From: Rubritalea squalenifaciens DSM 18772
Lineage (GTDB): Bacteria > Verrucomicrobiota > Verrucomicrobiia > Verrucomicrobiales > Akkermansiaceae
Assembly (NCBI RefSeq): GCF_900141815.1
Contig: NZ_FQYR01000003.1
Coordinates: 992,001-1,056,000 of the forward strand
DNA length: 64,000 nt
Direction: 5' to 3'
Under the pieces are notes generated by a model that saw only the letters and a list, made by a program, of their open reading frames with translations, searched no databases and was not told the DNA's origin. Positions within the stretch are counted from its first letter, which is position 1; each line of letters opens with the position of its first letter. Positions 25,355 through 33,329 of this stretch are shown here, piece by piece. Position numbers and translations under genes: made by a program.

Positions 25355-25780
25355 ATGCCAGAAACGTTTACAGGGTCTGCTCCATCACTCACCGACATGC
25401 TCGCTACCGAATCCATCCTGACCATTCCTCTACCATCCTCGCTAGTACAGGAAATCAATTCAGCTTCAGATGCTTGGGCAAGCAGTCTAGGAGACCTGCT
25501 CGAATCCGCTCCCAGCCCCATGGTGCCAATCTTGAACCACTACAAGAGATCAAAAAGCACGACCATTCTTCCGGATAAGGTAAGACTCTTGGAGGTCACA
25601 CGAACAGGTTCTGACACCCTCACACTCGTGATCGAGTTTCAGGAGTACCAGTACCGTGGCCATGTAAGTTTCTTCTATCTAGATCACTATACCCAGAAGC
25701 TCAGAGCGAGCATCTCATTCGGCACTTCTGAATTGCAGTTCAAAGTGCTCCACTTTCCCGCCCCACTTCACGACTGCTAG
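25355..25780 (+). CDS. Hypothetical protein
   Basis: A 141-residue protein with an open frame from the ATG at 25355. The C-terminal half is plausible beta structure (VRLLEVTRTGSDTLTLVIEFQEYQYRGHVSFFYLD) and the N-terminal half is helical. There is no signal peptide or membrane segment, and no family is recognised. It stands alone after a terminator and converges with the epimerase gene, with one base between the two stop codons. Residue composition looks coding, but no homologue is known to me. Confidence 0.55.
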   Translation: MPETFTGSAPSLTDMLATESILTIPLPSSLVQEINSASDAWASSLGDLLESAPSPMVPILNHYKRSKSTTILPDKVRLLEVTRTGSDTLTLVIEFQEYQYRGHVSFFYLDHYTQKLRASISFGTSELQFKVLHFPAPLHDC

Positions 25781-25781
25781 T

Positions 25782-26711
25782 TCAGTCCTTCCGCCACTTG
25801 TTAAACATCTCTCCGAACTCCTCACTGCGAAACTCAAAACCTTCCTCCAGCAGTCTAGTCGGCACCACCCAGCGGCTTTTGAGAATGAGTTCCGTCTCGG
25901 TCCTTAGAAAGAAAGCCCCGATCTCTAACATCCATTTGGCAGAAGGAAGACCAAAGCACCTCCCCGCAGCCTTACGCGCCTGCTTCATGAGTTCACGGTT
26001 ATCAATGGGATTGGGAGCGCTCACGTTGTAGACACCACTGGCTTCCTCATGAAGGCGAAGCCATTCAACGACCCTACAGAAATCCCCGATGTGTATCCAG
26101 CTGACCTTCTGCCTGCCGTTACCCATCGTACCGCCGAGCCACTTCTTGCTCAGCTTCACCAGCACATCCCAGACCGTTCCCTTCTCCTCGGCAAAGACGA
26201 TGGCTGTTCTCATGGCCACTTTCCTCACCGTGCCCGGAACCTCAGCACCAAAGAAGCTTTCCTCCCAGGATTTGGCCACCTCCACAGAAAAACCTGTCCC
26301 CAATTCCCCATCAAAATCTCCCTGCGGCCTGTCCTCCGCATGACGATAAATCGTCGCCGTACTAGAGTTCACCCACAGTGCTGGCGGATTGCTGCAGCGG
26401 CGAATGGCCTCCCCGAGCACCTGGGTGCTCTGGACGCGAGACTCACGGATGGTCCGCTTGTTCTTCTCTCCGTAGCGGCAGTTCACACTGCGCCCAGCCA
26501 GATTGACCAGCAGCTCCGCACCATCCAGCGCCTTCGCCCAATCCCCCAGAGTCATTCCATCCCAAGGATGATAGTCCACTCCAGTGGCCAAACCTTTCTC
26601 ACTTCGGGCAATGGCAACCACCCGCCAGCCATTGTCCCGGTAAAAGCGGCTCAAGTACCGCCCTATGAATCCGTTTGCTCCGCTGATTACTATCGTTCTC
26701 TTTTTCATCAC
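25782..26711 (-). CDS. TIGR01777-family NAD-dependent epimerase/dehydratase
   Basis: An extended short-chain dehydrogenase of 309 residues. The cofactor fingerprint is SGANGFIGRYL near residue 10. The family motif LLVNLAGRSVNCRY and the active-site region VNSSTATIYRH (Ser/Tyr) are visible, as is the C-terminal DUF1731 part (RWVVPTRLLEEGFEF). The substrate is unknown for this family. It is the last gene of a leftward operon and its ATG overlaps the stop of the acyltransferase gene by four bases. Its place there suggests reduction or epimerisation of a lipid-like substrate (inference). Confidence 0.88.
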   Translation of the reverse strand: MMKKRTIVISGANGFIGRYLSRFYRDNGWRVVAIARSEKGLATGVDYHPWDGMTLGDWAKALDGAELLVNLAGRSVNCRYGEKNKRTIRESRVQSTQVLGEAIRRCSNPPALWVNSSTATIYRHAEDRPQGDFDGELGTGFSVEVAKSWEESFFGAEVPGTVRKVAMRTAIVFAEEKGTVWDVLVKLSKKWLGGTMGNGRQKVSWIHIGDFCRVVEWLRLHEEASGVYNVSAPNPIDNRELMKQARKAAGRCFGLPSAKWMLEIGAFFLRTETELILKSRWVVPTRLLEEGFEFRSEEFGEMFNKWRKD

Positions 26712-27631
26712 ATCGTGTCGTTTGGCAATTTTAGAAACACATCCCGGCTGGGCCAGATCACCTCACGGACAAATTCACCAGGAAACAAGAGTGGTAAGCC
26801 CGCAATCAGGAGCACGCCGCAAAGCAAAGCCATCGCCCCACTATTTTTACGCTCCAGACAGGCGGCCATTCCGTGAATCAGGAAAAACAAGGTCGGCAAG
26901 CCATAGCCAGCTCCCACAGGAACCGTGATCGCCAGCTCATGCAGCAAACCACTCACAGCAAAGACTGCAAACAAGGCCCATTTCTCTCCCAAGACTGGAA
27001 CTAGAGGACGCTTCACGACTCTCGCCATCATGTGGCTATAGGCCAAATTCCAGCGCCTACTCCAGAAATCATTAAACCCACTCATTGCCAATGGATTTCG
27101 AAACAAAGGCTTCACAGGGATACCCGCAAATTTCCAGAATGTAGTTAGCAGCCTCAAAGCGCCATAATGAAAACCTACGCTCATCGCGATGAATAGCGGC
27201 ACAAGCGCGTCTACTTGATAGACCGCCATCATCCAGACAGCAAAGACTCCAACGAGTAAACACCCCAGCCCCCAGAGCAAGTCATGCTTCCACCGGATAT
27301 CCCGTCGCTTACTCGTCCAGGAATTCGGATCCATCCCAAACCAGAGAAACCCGAAGCAGAGCCAACGTGACCACGATAGCACTTTGCCTCCACTTCTTCT
27401 CCATTCCGCGTAGACCATCCATTTCATCCCCCCCAGCAGTACGCTACACAGGAGCACCATCCGGAGAAATGCCGCATCACCGAGAGTGAGTAGATGAATG
27501 GTTCCATAACATAGCAGAACCAGCAGCCAGTCTAAGCCGCGAGGCGTCTTCCAGCCAAGACTATCCCACACCAACTTGCAGCCTACGATCTGCAAGATCA
27601 TCAAAGCTAGTAATGTGATTACAACAATCAT
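26708..27631 (-). CDS. Wax-synthase-like membrane-bound O-acyltransferase
   Basis: A 307-residue integral membrane protein with about eight hydrophobic segments. The motif FRNPLAMSGFNDFWSRRWN and the downstream SGLLHELAI with the presumed catalytic His match the wax synthase type of the MBOAT superfamily (PF13813-like), which esterifies fatty acyl groups to alcohols. The ATG at 27631 is chosen because it overlaps the preceding stop as ATGA; the frame is open upstream. Its own stop overlaps the epimerase start in the same way. The acceptor alcohol is not known. Confidence 0.85.
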   Translation of the reverse strand: MIVVITLLALMILQIVGCKLVWDSLGWKTPRGLDWLLVLLCYGTIHLLTLGDAAFLRMVLLCSVLLGGMKWMVYAEWRRSGGKVLSWSRWLCFGFLWFGMDPNSWTSKRRDIRWKHDLLWGLGCLLVGVFAVWMMAVYQVDALVPLFIAMSVGFHYGALRLLTTFWKFAGIPVKPLFRNPLAMSGFNDFWSRRWNLAYSHMMARVVKRPLVPVLGEKWALFAVFAVSGLLHELAITVPVGAGYGLPTLFFLIHGMAACLERKNSGAMALLCGVLLIAGLPLLFPGEFVREVIWPSRDVFLKLPNDTM

Positions 27632-28050
27632 CCTCTTAAGTTTTCCATCAGTGCCCAGCCGTACACAGCGGTTAGGTAAAAGAACAAGCACACCAACAAC
27701 ACCTCGGCCACCGTATTGAATCGGTTTTCGGGGATACAGCTGCGATCAAAGCAGAAGAATTGGAGCAGAATCCTCACTCCCCACCACAGTGTCATGAGCG
27801 TGGTGAGAGCGATCGCCAGTATTCCACCACAAATCAAGGCCTCCGCTGCAAAAACACTGATCAGCCCGAAGAACAAGTGGCAGGCCAGAATATAACAGGC
27901 ATAGGTCCAGAACAACTGCCTGACCAGCCGGTTGGGATTCCCCATCGCTTCTTTCCAGTTGAGTGCCTTTGGGATGAAAGCACTGGCGGCGACCAACACC
28001 AACTCACCAACTCCGGCCAGTTGAATCAGAATGACTAAGTAATCCTTCAT
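27628..28050 (-). CDS. Four-TM membrane protein, paralogue 1
   Basis: A 140-residue integral membrane protein with four hydrophobic segments (starting about residues 5, 50, 72 and 115). It aligns along its length with the protein encoded just upstream: both have an N-terminal helix ending in a Gly/Ala-rich segment, xxFIPKALNW or xxFIVPRMLRY, then QLFWTYACY or NVFWSHAFH, and a C-terminal FYLTAVYGW or VYLAAVFTC. The pair looks like a tandem duplication. No family is recognised. ATGA overlaps link it to both neighbours. Confidence 0.8.
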   Translation of the reverse strand: MKDYLVILIQLAGVGELVLVAASAFIPKALNWKEAMGNPNRLVRQLFWTYACYILACHLFFGLISVFAAEALICGGILAIALTTLMTLWWGVRILLQFFCFDRSCIPENRFNTVAEVLLVCLFFYLTAVYGWALMENLRG

Positions 28051-28460
28051 AAGAGTACTCCTTTCACGCTAAGGCAAGTAAACACGGCAGCTAAATAGAC
28101 GAAAGCCGCTAGGAAAATCAGGTTAAAGGCTGGATAACGCCGCTTCAGCTCGCGATTAAAAAAGAAGAGATGCATGAAGACCTTAATCGTCCAGAAGCCT
28201 GCCATAAAGATACAGCCTCCGAGAACTGCTCCCTGGGGTAGCCAGAGCTCCTCCGCATAAAGGAAGCAGCCCATCATCATCCCCAGTAGCAGCAGCACTG
28301 TGTGAAAGGCGTGAGACCAAAACACATTCTGTACCGAGAGATCGCATGTCGCGAGATTCTCTCGATAACGTAGCATCCGGGGCACGATGAAGTTTGCCAC
28401 CATCACACAGCCGAGATCGATCCCTGCCAGCCAGATCATCCATATTCCCACCGTATTCAT
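28047..28460 (-). CDS. Four-TM membrane protein, paralogue 2
   Basis: A 137-residue membrane protein with four hydrophobic segments, similar to the downstream neighbour in layout and in motifs around residues 22-32 (ANFIVPRMLRY), 45-55 (NVFWSHAFH) and 115-130. Charged residues are concentrated in the loop NRELKRRYP, probably cytoplasmic. It overlaps the SRPBCC gene upstream and its paralogue downstream by four bases each. The products may form a heteromeric membrane unit with the acyltransferase (inference). Confidence 0.8.
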   Translation of the reverse strand: MNTVGIWMIWLAGIDLGCVMVANFIVPRMLRYRENLATCDLSVQNVFWSHAFHTVLLLLGMMMGCFLYAEELWLPQGAVLGGCIFMAGFWTIKVFMHLFFFNRELKRRYPAFNLIFLAAFVYLAAVFTCLSVKGVLL

Positions 28461-28984
28461 GCCGCTTCCCTTTCCTCGTTAAAGTAGTGTTTCCAGTTCT
28501 TGAAGACGTAGAGATGAACCCGCTTGAGCCCAGTTGCCATGAGGCATGCCTTCATGCGTGCGCAGCGACCACGTGCTTTAAGCTTGGTAACCCGGGTCAG
28601 GCGCGTACCACCGTTCTCACTTTTTAGCTCAAAGCGCTCCTCCAGACTCTCCACACAGCTCTTCCAAGCGTGGTTCGTTTTCATCATTCTGAACTCAAGC
28701 AGTTCTCCAGGCATCCAAGTGGTAATCCGCTGAAGCACTTCACCACGATCAGAAACACAGCGCCGCCCCATGCCAACACCTCCCTCATCATCGGTCAATT
28801 CGCAGGCTACCGGCCGGGGCACCCCCAGACAGAAGCACCCGCTTTTTTCCATCCGAGAATCCGTCAACAGAGGCCAAACTTCCTGGCGATTCGCAGGAAG
28901 CCAGACACTGGTCTTCACACAGACATCACTGTCCAGCCCCCTGCTTTTACCACCACCGACACACAGTAAAAAATCACACATCAC
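28457..28984 (-). CDS. SRPBCC/polyketide-cyclase-like protein
   Basis: About 175 residues, starting at the GTG at 28984 that overlaps the TAG stop of the DCC gene, or at the ATG at 28981. The body reads KTSVWLPANRQEVWPLLTDSRMEK, then GEVLQRITTWMPGELLEFRMM and LEERFELKSENGGTRLTRVTKL, the order of strands and helix expected for the START-like SRPBCC fold that binds hydrophobic ligands. A long basic C-terminal helix (KRVHLYVFKNWKHYF) follows. In this operon it may carry or sense a lipid substrate (inference). Confidence 0.82.
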   Translation of the reverse strand: MMCDFLLCVGGGKSRGLDSDVCVKTSVWLPANRQEVWPLLTDSRMEKSGCFCLGVPRPVACELTDDEGGVGMGRRCVSDRGEVLQRITTWMPGELLEFRMMKTNHAWKSCVESLEERFELKSENGGTRLTRVTKLKARGRCARMKACLMATGLKRVHLYVFKNWKHYFNEEREAA

Positions 28985-29451
28985 TACTCCTTTTCGTCTT
29001 CAAGATGACAGCTGCCATCCTCGCATTCTTCGGCATCCAATTTCTCAATTTCTGCAGCCAATTTTTTGTCGTCTGCACCGAACAGCAGCTTTGAAATTTT
29101 GAGGCGATTGGCCGCTATCAAGACACAGATTTTTTGTGCCAGAGGTAACATGACCGGGCTGGCCATTCGCCTAGCGATCCAGCGGTATTTTTGGATCGCC
29201 CAGAGACATAGAGCCCAGCTCTCGGCACCACGAAAAACTGCCCCGTCATCCGTCCTGGTGACCATCAACTTGCTCGGTTCATGATCACCAATCTCGGGAA
29301 AACGCTCTCTGGCCTCATCGCTATCGTAGGCCAAAAGCACGACTTCTACGGCATGTTCCTGCTCTCGAAACCATCTCATGAAGCGACGACACATACCGCA
29401 TCCGCCGTCATAATAGACCTCCAATAGCTTGATCTTCTCGTTTATATTCAT
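28984..29451 (-). CDS. DCC-family thiol-disulfide oxidoreductase-like protein
   Basis: A 155-residue member of the DCC family (DUF393), which has a thioredoxin-like fold and the motif D-x-x-C-x-x-C, here YYDGGCGMCRRFMRW near residue 14. The conserved GAESWALCLWAIQKYRW segment is also present. The C-terminus is acidic with a Cys pair (EECEDGSCHLE). It is the first gene of the overlapping leftward block. The family is often found beside SRPBCC and epimerase genes in other bacteria, but its reaction is not established. Confidence 0.88.
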   Translation of the reverse strand: MNINEKIKLLEVYYDGGCGMCRRFMRWFREQEHAVEVVLLAYDSDEARERFPEIGDHEPSKLMVTRTDDGAVFRGAESWALCLWAIQKYRWIARRMASPVMLPLAQKICVLIAANRLKISKLLFGADDKKLAAEIEKLDAEECEDGSCHLEDEKE

Positions 29452-29506
29452 CCTGTACTTTCAGTCATTTTTGAAAATGAAACCCAAATAAAAACAAGTG
29501 CTTGAA

Positions 29507-29890
29507 TTAATAGGCTGCTCCGGGAAGGCGAGGAGGAGTCTGGTTTGTGCGTGCCTTCTTGCGCATTTTATCGAAGTTATACATGTTGAAAAAATGCATC
29601 GCACCCAGGACGAGCATCACAAATCCAAGCTTCGTGGCACAGTATTCGATCCCCTCGATGACACCTTGAGGCCGTTCTCCACTCCTCAAAAACAGGAGGA
29701 CAAATCCAATATTAATGAGGTAAAATCCAACCACCAAGAGATGGTTTACAGCATCGGCACGCTCTTCGCTGCCGTGAAACGCTTCGATAAGAAACACTCT
29801 ACCATTCTTATGAAGAGTTCGTGCCACCCAAATAGTCAGCGTTATACTCACCAATGTGTAGACGACATAGACTATAATTTGTGCAGTCAT
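29507..29890 (-). CDS. Small three-TM membrane protein
   Basis: About 127 residues from the ATG at 29890 (MTAQIIVYVVYTLVSITLTIWVARTL), with three hydrophobic segments at about 3-23, 51-68 and 84-101. A conserved-looking VNHLLVVGFYLINIGFVLLFL and the following GAMHFFNMYNF suggest a family I have seen next to similar regulators, but I cannot name it. The in-frame upstream extension (to 29941) would run into the inverted repeat at 29934-29970 and is rejected. It lies 55 bases upstream of the DCC gene, in the same direction. Confidence 0.78.
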   Translation of the reverse strand: MTAQIIVYVVYTLVSITLTIWVARTLHKNGRVFLIEAFHGSEERADAVNHLLVVGFYLINIGFVLLFLRSGERPQGVIEGIEYCATKLGFVMLVLGAMHFFNMYNFDKMRKKARTNQTPPRLPGAAY

Positions 29891-29933
29891 AATATTTAAT
29901 CTAATGTTTGAATTGTTCGATTCATTCACTGTT

Positions 29934-29970
29934 TGCATCATGGATTGAATCGATTAAGACCCATGATGCA
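29934..29970. promoter_or_regulatory. Perfect 10-bp inverted repeat between regulator and operon
   Basis: TGCATCATGG at 29934-29943 and CCATGATGCA at 29961-29970 enclose 17 bases that contain AATCGATT. It sits about 44 bases before the ATG of the three-TM gene. The arm CATGATGCA recurs once at 30660-30668 in the regulator's own control region, which makes an operator more likely than a terminator. No T run follows in either direction. Confidence 0.55.
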
Positions 29971-30109
29971 CCATTTAGAAATTCTGTTTTAACAATTGCT
30001 TCAAAGCCAGATTGGGCCAATTACCCGTCACAAATCCAAGCTTTGTAATACATGTTTTAATTGCGTGTTTATTTATCTTTTGATTTCTTTTTGTGTGGTT
30101 TATATATTT

Positions 30110-30631
30110 CTAGAAACTAAGTAGCTTAGCCGCCAACTTGAGAGCCGGACCATATTTAAGATTACCGATCTTATCACTAACGTTGCTCGCGAAATCTGCG
30201 AACTCCTCGAGTTCCTTCATCTGCTTATGAAACTCTTTACCGGCCACGCTATCCTCCGACTTGGTTTTCTCCGCACAATCTTTGAGCAGCGACACTGCTG
30301 GATCGATCTCACGACGCTTGCGATTCTTCAGCACGAGGGTGAACATTTTCCACACATCTTTCTCTGCCTCGAAAAACTCTTTCCTCTCCCCCTTCTTCAC
30401 CACGATGCGCAACAGGCCCCAGGAAACCAACTCTTTAAGATTCGTGTGAGCGTTCCCGCGGCTGATCTGCAACTCCTCCATAACCTCATCTGTACTCATC
30501 GCCTCAGGGGCCACCATCAAGAGCGCATGCACCTGGGCCATCGTACGGCTGATTCCCCAGCTTGTTCCCAGCGCTCCCCACTGGGCAATAAACTCCTCCT
30601 TCGCTTCCAAGAATGTAGCTTCCTCGTTCAT
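30110..30631 (-). CDS. GbsR/MarR-family transcriptional regulator
   Basis: A 173-residue regulator with a winged helix in the first half (SWGISRTMAQVHALLMV, then MSTDEVMEELQISRGNAHTNLKELVSWGLLRIVVKKGERKEFFE), as in GbsR-type MarR proteins. The C-terminal half is helical and probably dimerises. It begins four bases after a perfect palindrome, indicating autoregulation. It precedes the three-TM gene and the six-gene acyltransferase operon in the same direction and is the natural candidate to control both. The effector is unknown. Confidence 0.85.
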   Translation of the reverse strand: MNEEATFLEAKEEFIAQWGALGTSWGISRTMAQVHALLMVAPEAMSTDEVMEELQISRGNAHTNLKELVSWGLLRIVVKKGERKEFFEAEKDVWKMFTLVLKNRKRREIDPAVSLLKDCAEKTKSEDSVAGKEFHKQMKELEEFADFASNVSDKIGNLKYGPALKLAAKLLSF

Positions 30632-30634
30632 CTG

Positions 30635-30652
30635 TTTCAGTAATTACTGAAA
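30635..30652. promoter_or_regulatory. Perfect 18-bp palindrome at the regulator start (putative operator)
   Basis: TTTCAGTAATTACTGAAA is fully symmetric. It lies four bases before the start codon of the GbsR/MarR-like gene and about 20 bases upstream of a TATAAT (30673-30678) pointing toward the methyltransferase gene. This suits an autoregulatory operator that could affect both divergent genes. Confidence 0.7.
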
Positions 30653-30672
30653 GTTCGATCATGATGCAAGAA

Positions 30673-30678
30673 TATAAT
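30673..30678 (+). promoter_or_regulatory. Perfect -10 hexamer ahead of the methyltransferase gene
   Basis: TATAAT, 24 bases before the ATG at 30702. No convincing -35 is seen at the right spacing. The region 17 bases upstream overlaps the end of the palindrome at 30635-30652. Confidence 0.4.
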
Positions 30679-30701
30679 CCTCTAGCTCCTCACTTTATTT
30701 G

Positions 30702-31820
30702 ATGGCTTCTAAAAGAAGCAAATTCAACCAATCTCGCCATCAGACTGGAAATCCCCTGCAAACTATGGATGCTCAGTCACACTACCTTCGGACCACAGCA
30801 GCAACAGACATGTCGATCACCACTAAAGCCGTCGATTTCTACTTTCAGCAGGAAGAGATTCCTTCCCCCTCAGGCAAGACACTTATCATCCAGGGCGAAC
30901 CCGGGCCATGGCTCGACCACCTGGAAGACAAGTCACCCACCGTGCTCTGCTACCGTGCCGATCACGACTTGAAATGGAAAAAGCGCAAGCTCACCCCTAT
31001 CCAGGAAACATCCGAAAAATTCGATCTTATCATCCACTTCGGCACCAAGTTTGCGAACGAAAATCTCTCACATCTTGGCGTCTATTCCCAGCAGCTCAAT
31101 GAGGGTGGCCGGTGGATTTCAGTCGTCCCAAATCGCATGGGCGCCTCCCGTCTGAGAAAAGACCTTGAGAAACTCTTTCCCGAAGTTGAATCCAGCAGCA
31201 AATCGAAATGCCGTATTCTAGACACCAGCTCGGCAGCCGATGCCAAACTAGCCCGCAAATGGGCTTCACTAGCAAAGCCCAAAACAATCACCGGAACCGA
31301 GCTGGTCACCATGCCCGGCATCTTCTCCGCAGAGAAGCTGGATACCGGCTCCACCCTGCTGGCTGAGATCCTAAAGAAGGAAAGCTGGTATGGCTCCGGT
31401 GCCGACATGGGGGCAGCCTACGGTTACTTGTCCAGTGTTGTGCTTGGCACCCCTCGACAGAAGGTTCGCGAAGTGCTCCTATACGAGCTCGACTACCGCG
31501 CCCTGGAATGCGCCAAACAAAATCTCTCTGCTTACGATTGCGCGGACTACCGATGGTGCGACGTCACTGCTGGGATAGCCCATGAAAGGAATTTCGACTG
31601 GATCATTATGAACCCACCCTTCCACGAGGCTCAGGACCAATCCTTCGAACTCGGCAAGACCTTCATCCGCGAAGCCGCCCGCAATCTCAAGCCAGGCGGC
31701 AGCCTTTACCTCGTGGCCAACCTCCACCTCCCCTACGAAGAACTGATCCGCGATCTCTTCCGCTCCCACCGCCTTTTGGCCGAAGACAAGGGATTTAAAT
31801 GTATTCACGCCCGAGCCTAG
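30702..31820 (+). CDS. RsmC/RlmG-like class I SAM-dependent methyltransferase
   Basis: About 372 residues. The C-terminal half is a methyltransferase small (MTS) domain: a divergent SAM motif I (GSGADMGAAYGYLSSVVL), the acidic motif LLYELDYRALECAKQN, and the N-methyltransferase motif NPPF (in WIIMNPPFHEAQ) found in RsmC and RlmG, which make m2G in rRNA. The N-terminal half is a degenerate duplicated methyltransferase fold, typical of these two-domain enzymes. The ATG at 30702 is preferred to the adjacent TTG. It is monocistronic and divergent from the regulator gene. Confidence 0.82.
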   Translation: MASKRSKFNQSRHQTGNPLQTMDAQSHYLRTTAATDMSITTKAVDFYFQQEEIPSPSGKTLIIQGEPGPWLDHLEDKSPTVLCYRADHDLKWKKRKLTPIQETSEKFDLIIHFGTKFANENLSHLGVYSQQLNEGGRWISVVPNRMGASRLRKDLEKLFPEVESSSKSKCRILDTSSAADAKLARKWASLAKPKTITGTELVTMPGIFSAEKLDTGSTLLAEILKKESWYGSGADMGAAYGYLSSVVLGTPRQKVREVLLYELDYRALECAKQNLSAYDCADYRWCDVTAGIAHERNFDWIIMNPPFHEAQDQSFELGKTFIREAARNLKPGGSLYLVANLHLPYEELIRDLFRSHRLLAEDKGFKCIHARA

Positions 31821-31981
31821 GGAAATATCCGGTGATATAGTCAAGATCCCGAAAAAATAATCATCGCCTTAACATTCACGGAATAAGCGGATTCGGACAA
31901 TAGGTTGAAAAATTTTCCAGCGTTGTCTTGACAACTACCCTCATTCTGTGGCTTCTTCCGCCCGCACGCGAAAGCGACAAC

Positions 31982-32058
<77 letters not shown>

Positions 32059-32108
32059 CCCCCCAAGGTGACAGTCACTTTCGCAGGCCAACACAAACAC
32101 AACAAAAA

Positions 32109-32185
<77 letters not shown>

Positions 32186-32195
32186 CTCCTCAAGC

Positions 32196-32235
32196 AAAAA
32201 AGCGAAGGTTTATCTCAGACCTTCGCTTTTTTGTT
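32196..32235. terminator. Bidirectional terminator between tRNA-Arg and the deacetylase gene
   Basis: A perfect 14-bp stem (32196-32209 with 32219-32232), A-rich on the left and T-rich on the right, so it can stop transcription in both directions. Confidence 0.92.
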
Positions 32236-32243
32236 TTCAGGAA

Positions 32244-33254
32244 TCACATCCACTTCTGCATGATCGCCTTCACCGAGAGATACTGTGCTCTCCAGGCGTC
32301 CTTGCTATATCCGCCCGACAAAGTCATCACGTAGGGCACCTGGTGTTTTCGACACGCTTCTACGATCATTTGATCTCTGGACCGAACTCCTTTCACACTC
32401 ATTGCCCCATTCGCCAATGGATCCCCCAAAAGCGCGTCACAGCCCGCCACGTGAAAGACGATGTCGGGCTTGCTGCTCTGAATGAGCTTAGCCAGATGAG
32501 ACTGCAGGATTTCTAGATACTCCTGGTCTTTTATCCCCGCCCTTAACTCGACGTCCAAATCCCCCTTCTCTTTCGGCAGTGGGTAAATACCCGCCTCATG
32601 CATAGAGAAACAAAATGTAGATTCATCCTGCCACAGACAACGAATCGTCCCGTTACCTTGATGGATGTCGGTATCAATAATCAGCGCCTTCTTAATCTTA
32701 CCCTCCAGCTGTAACTGGCGAATAGCAATAGGCACATCGGCAATGATACAAAACCCCTCTCCACTATTGGGTTTGGCGTGATGATAGCCTCCCCCTAAAT
32801 TCACAGCGACACCCTCTTTCAATGCGAGACGAGCGGCCAGCAACGTACCGCCAGAGCATAATATAAACGGGTCAACAACCTTTGATTCCAATAGCATCCT
32901 AGGAACCATCTTGATGGCTGGCGCCTCCATATACCTAGCTACCATTCTGGGATCCCTCAAACTATCCAAGTACGCCTCTGTATGGACCAGACCCAACTGG
33001 GCCCCATCCAACTTCTCCGGCTTGTGAATACGCTTAGCATCCAGCATTCCGTCGTTCTCGAGAGCTTCATAGATTTTATCGTACTTCCCGATGTCGAATG
33101 GATGCAATTTCTCTAGACCGAATAGGCTCAGTTTATAGTCCGGTGAATAGACTACAGGAACTTTGGCTACCTCACTTTGCTGGGATTCAACTTGATGGCT
33201 GCACATCGACAAAGTCAGAATTATGGTCGCAACTAACACCCTGATGGTTATCAT
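32244..33254 (-). CDS. Histone-deacetylase-superfamily protein with lipoprotein signal
   Basis: A 336-residue member of the arginase/deacetylase superfamily (class IV-like, as in AcuC relatives). Active-site landmarks are GGGYHHAKPNSGEGF (tandem His), DTDIHQGNG (metal-binding Asp and His) and AGCDALLGDPLA (third metal Asp), followed by SGGYS. The N-terminus MITIRVLVATIILTLSMCSHQ is a type II signal peptide with the lipobox LSMC, Cys18. Most bacterial relatives are cytoplasmic, so an envelope-located deacetylase is unusual. The substrate may be an acetylated polyamine or sugar (inference). Monocistronic. Confidence 0.9.
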   Translation of the reverse strand: MITIRVLVATIILTLSMCSHQVESQQSEVAKVPVVYSPDYKLSLFGLEKLHPFDIGKYDKIYEALENDGMLDAKRIHKPEKLDGAQLGLVHTEAYLDSLRDPRMVARYMEAPAIKMVPRMLLESKVVDPFILCSGGTLLAARLALKEGVAVNLGGGYHHAKPNSGEGFCIIADVPIAIRQLQLEGKIKKALIIDTDIHQGNGTIRCLWQDESTFCFSMHEAGIYPLPKEKGDLDVELRAGIKDQEYLEILQSHLAKLIQSSKPDIVFHVAGCDALLGDPLANGAMSVKGVRSRDQMIVEACRKHQVPYVMTLSGGYSKDAWRAQYLSVKAIMQKWM

Positions 33255-33329
33255 CTCTCCAGTAACTATTTTTCCCCTTTTGGTTGTTAATTGATTTTTT
33301 CAATCTTACCATCGATTAAACTGATATCC

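Noticed and set aside
31928-31960. Promoter for tRNA-Arg based on TTGACA at 31928
   Set aside because: The -35 is perfect, but no acceptable -10 lies 16-18 bases downstream.
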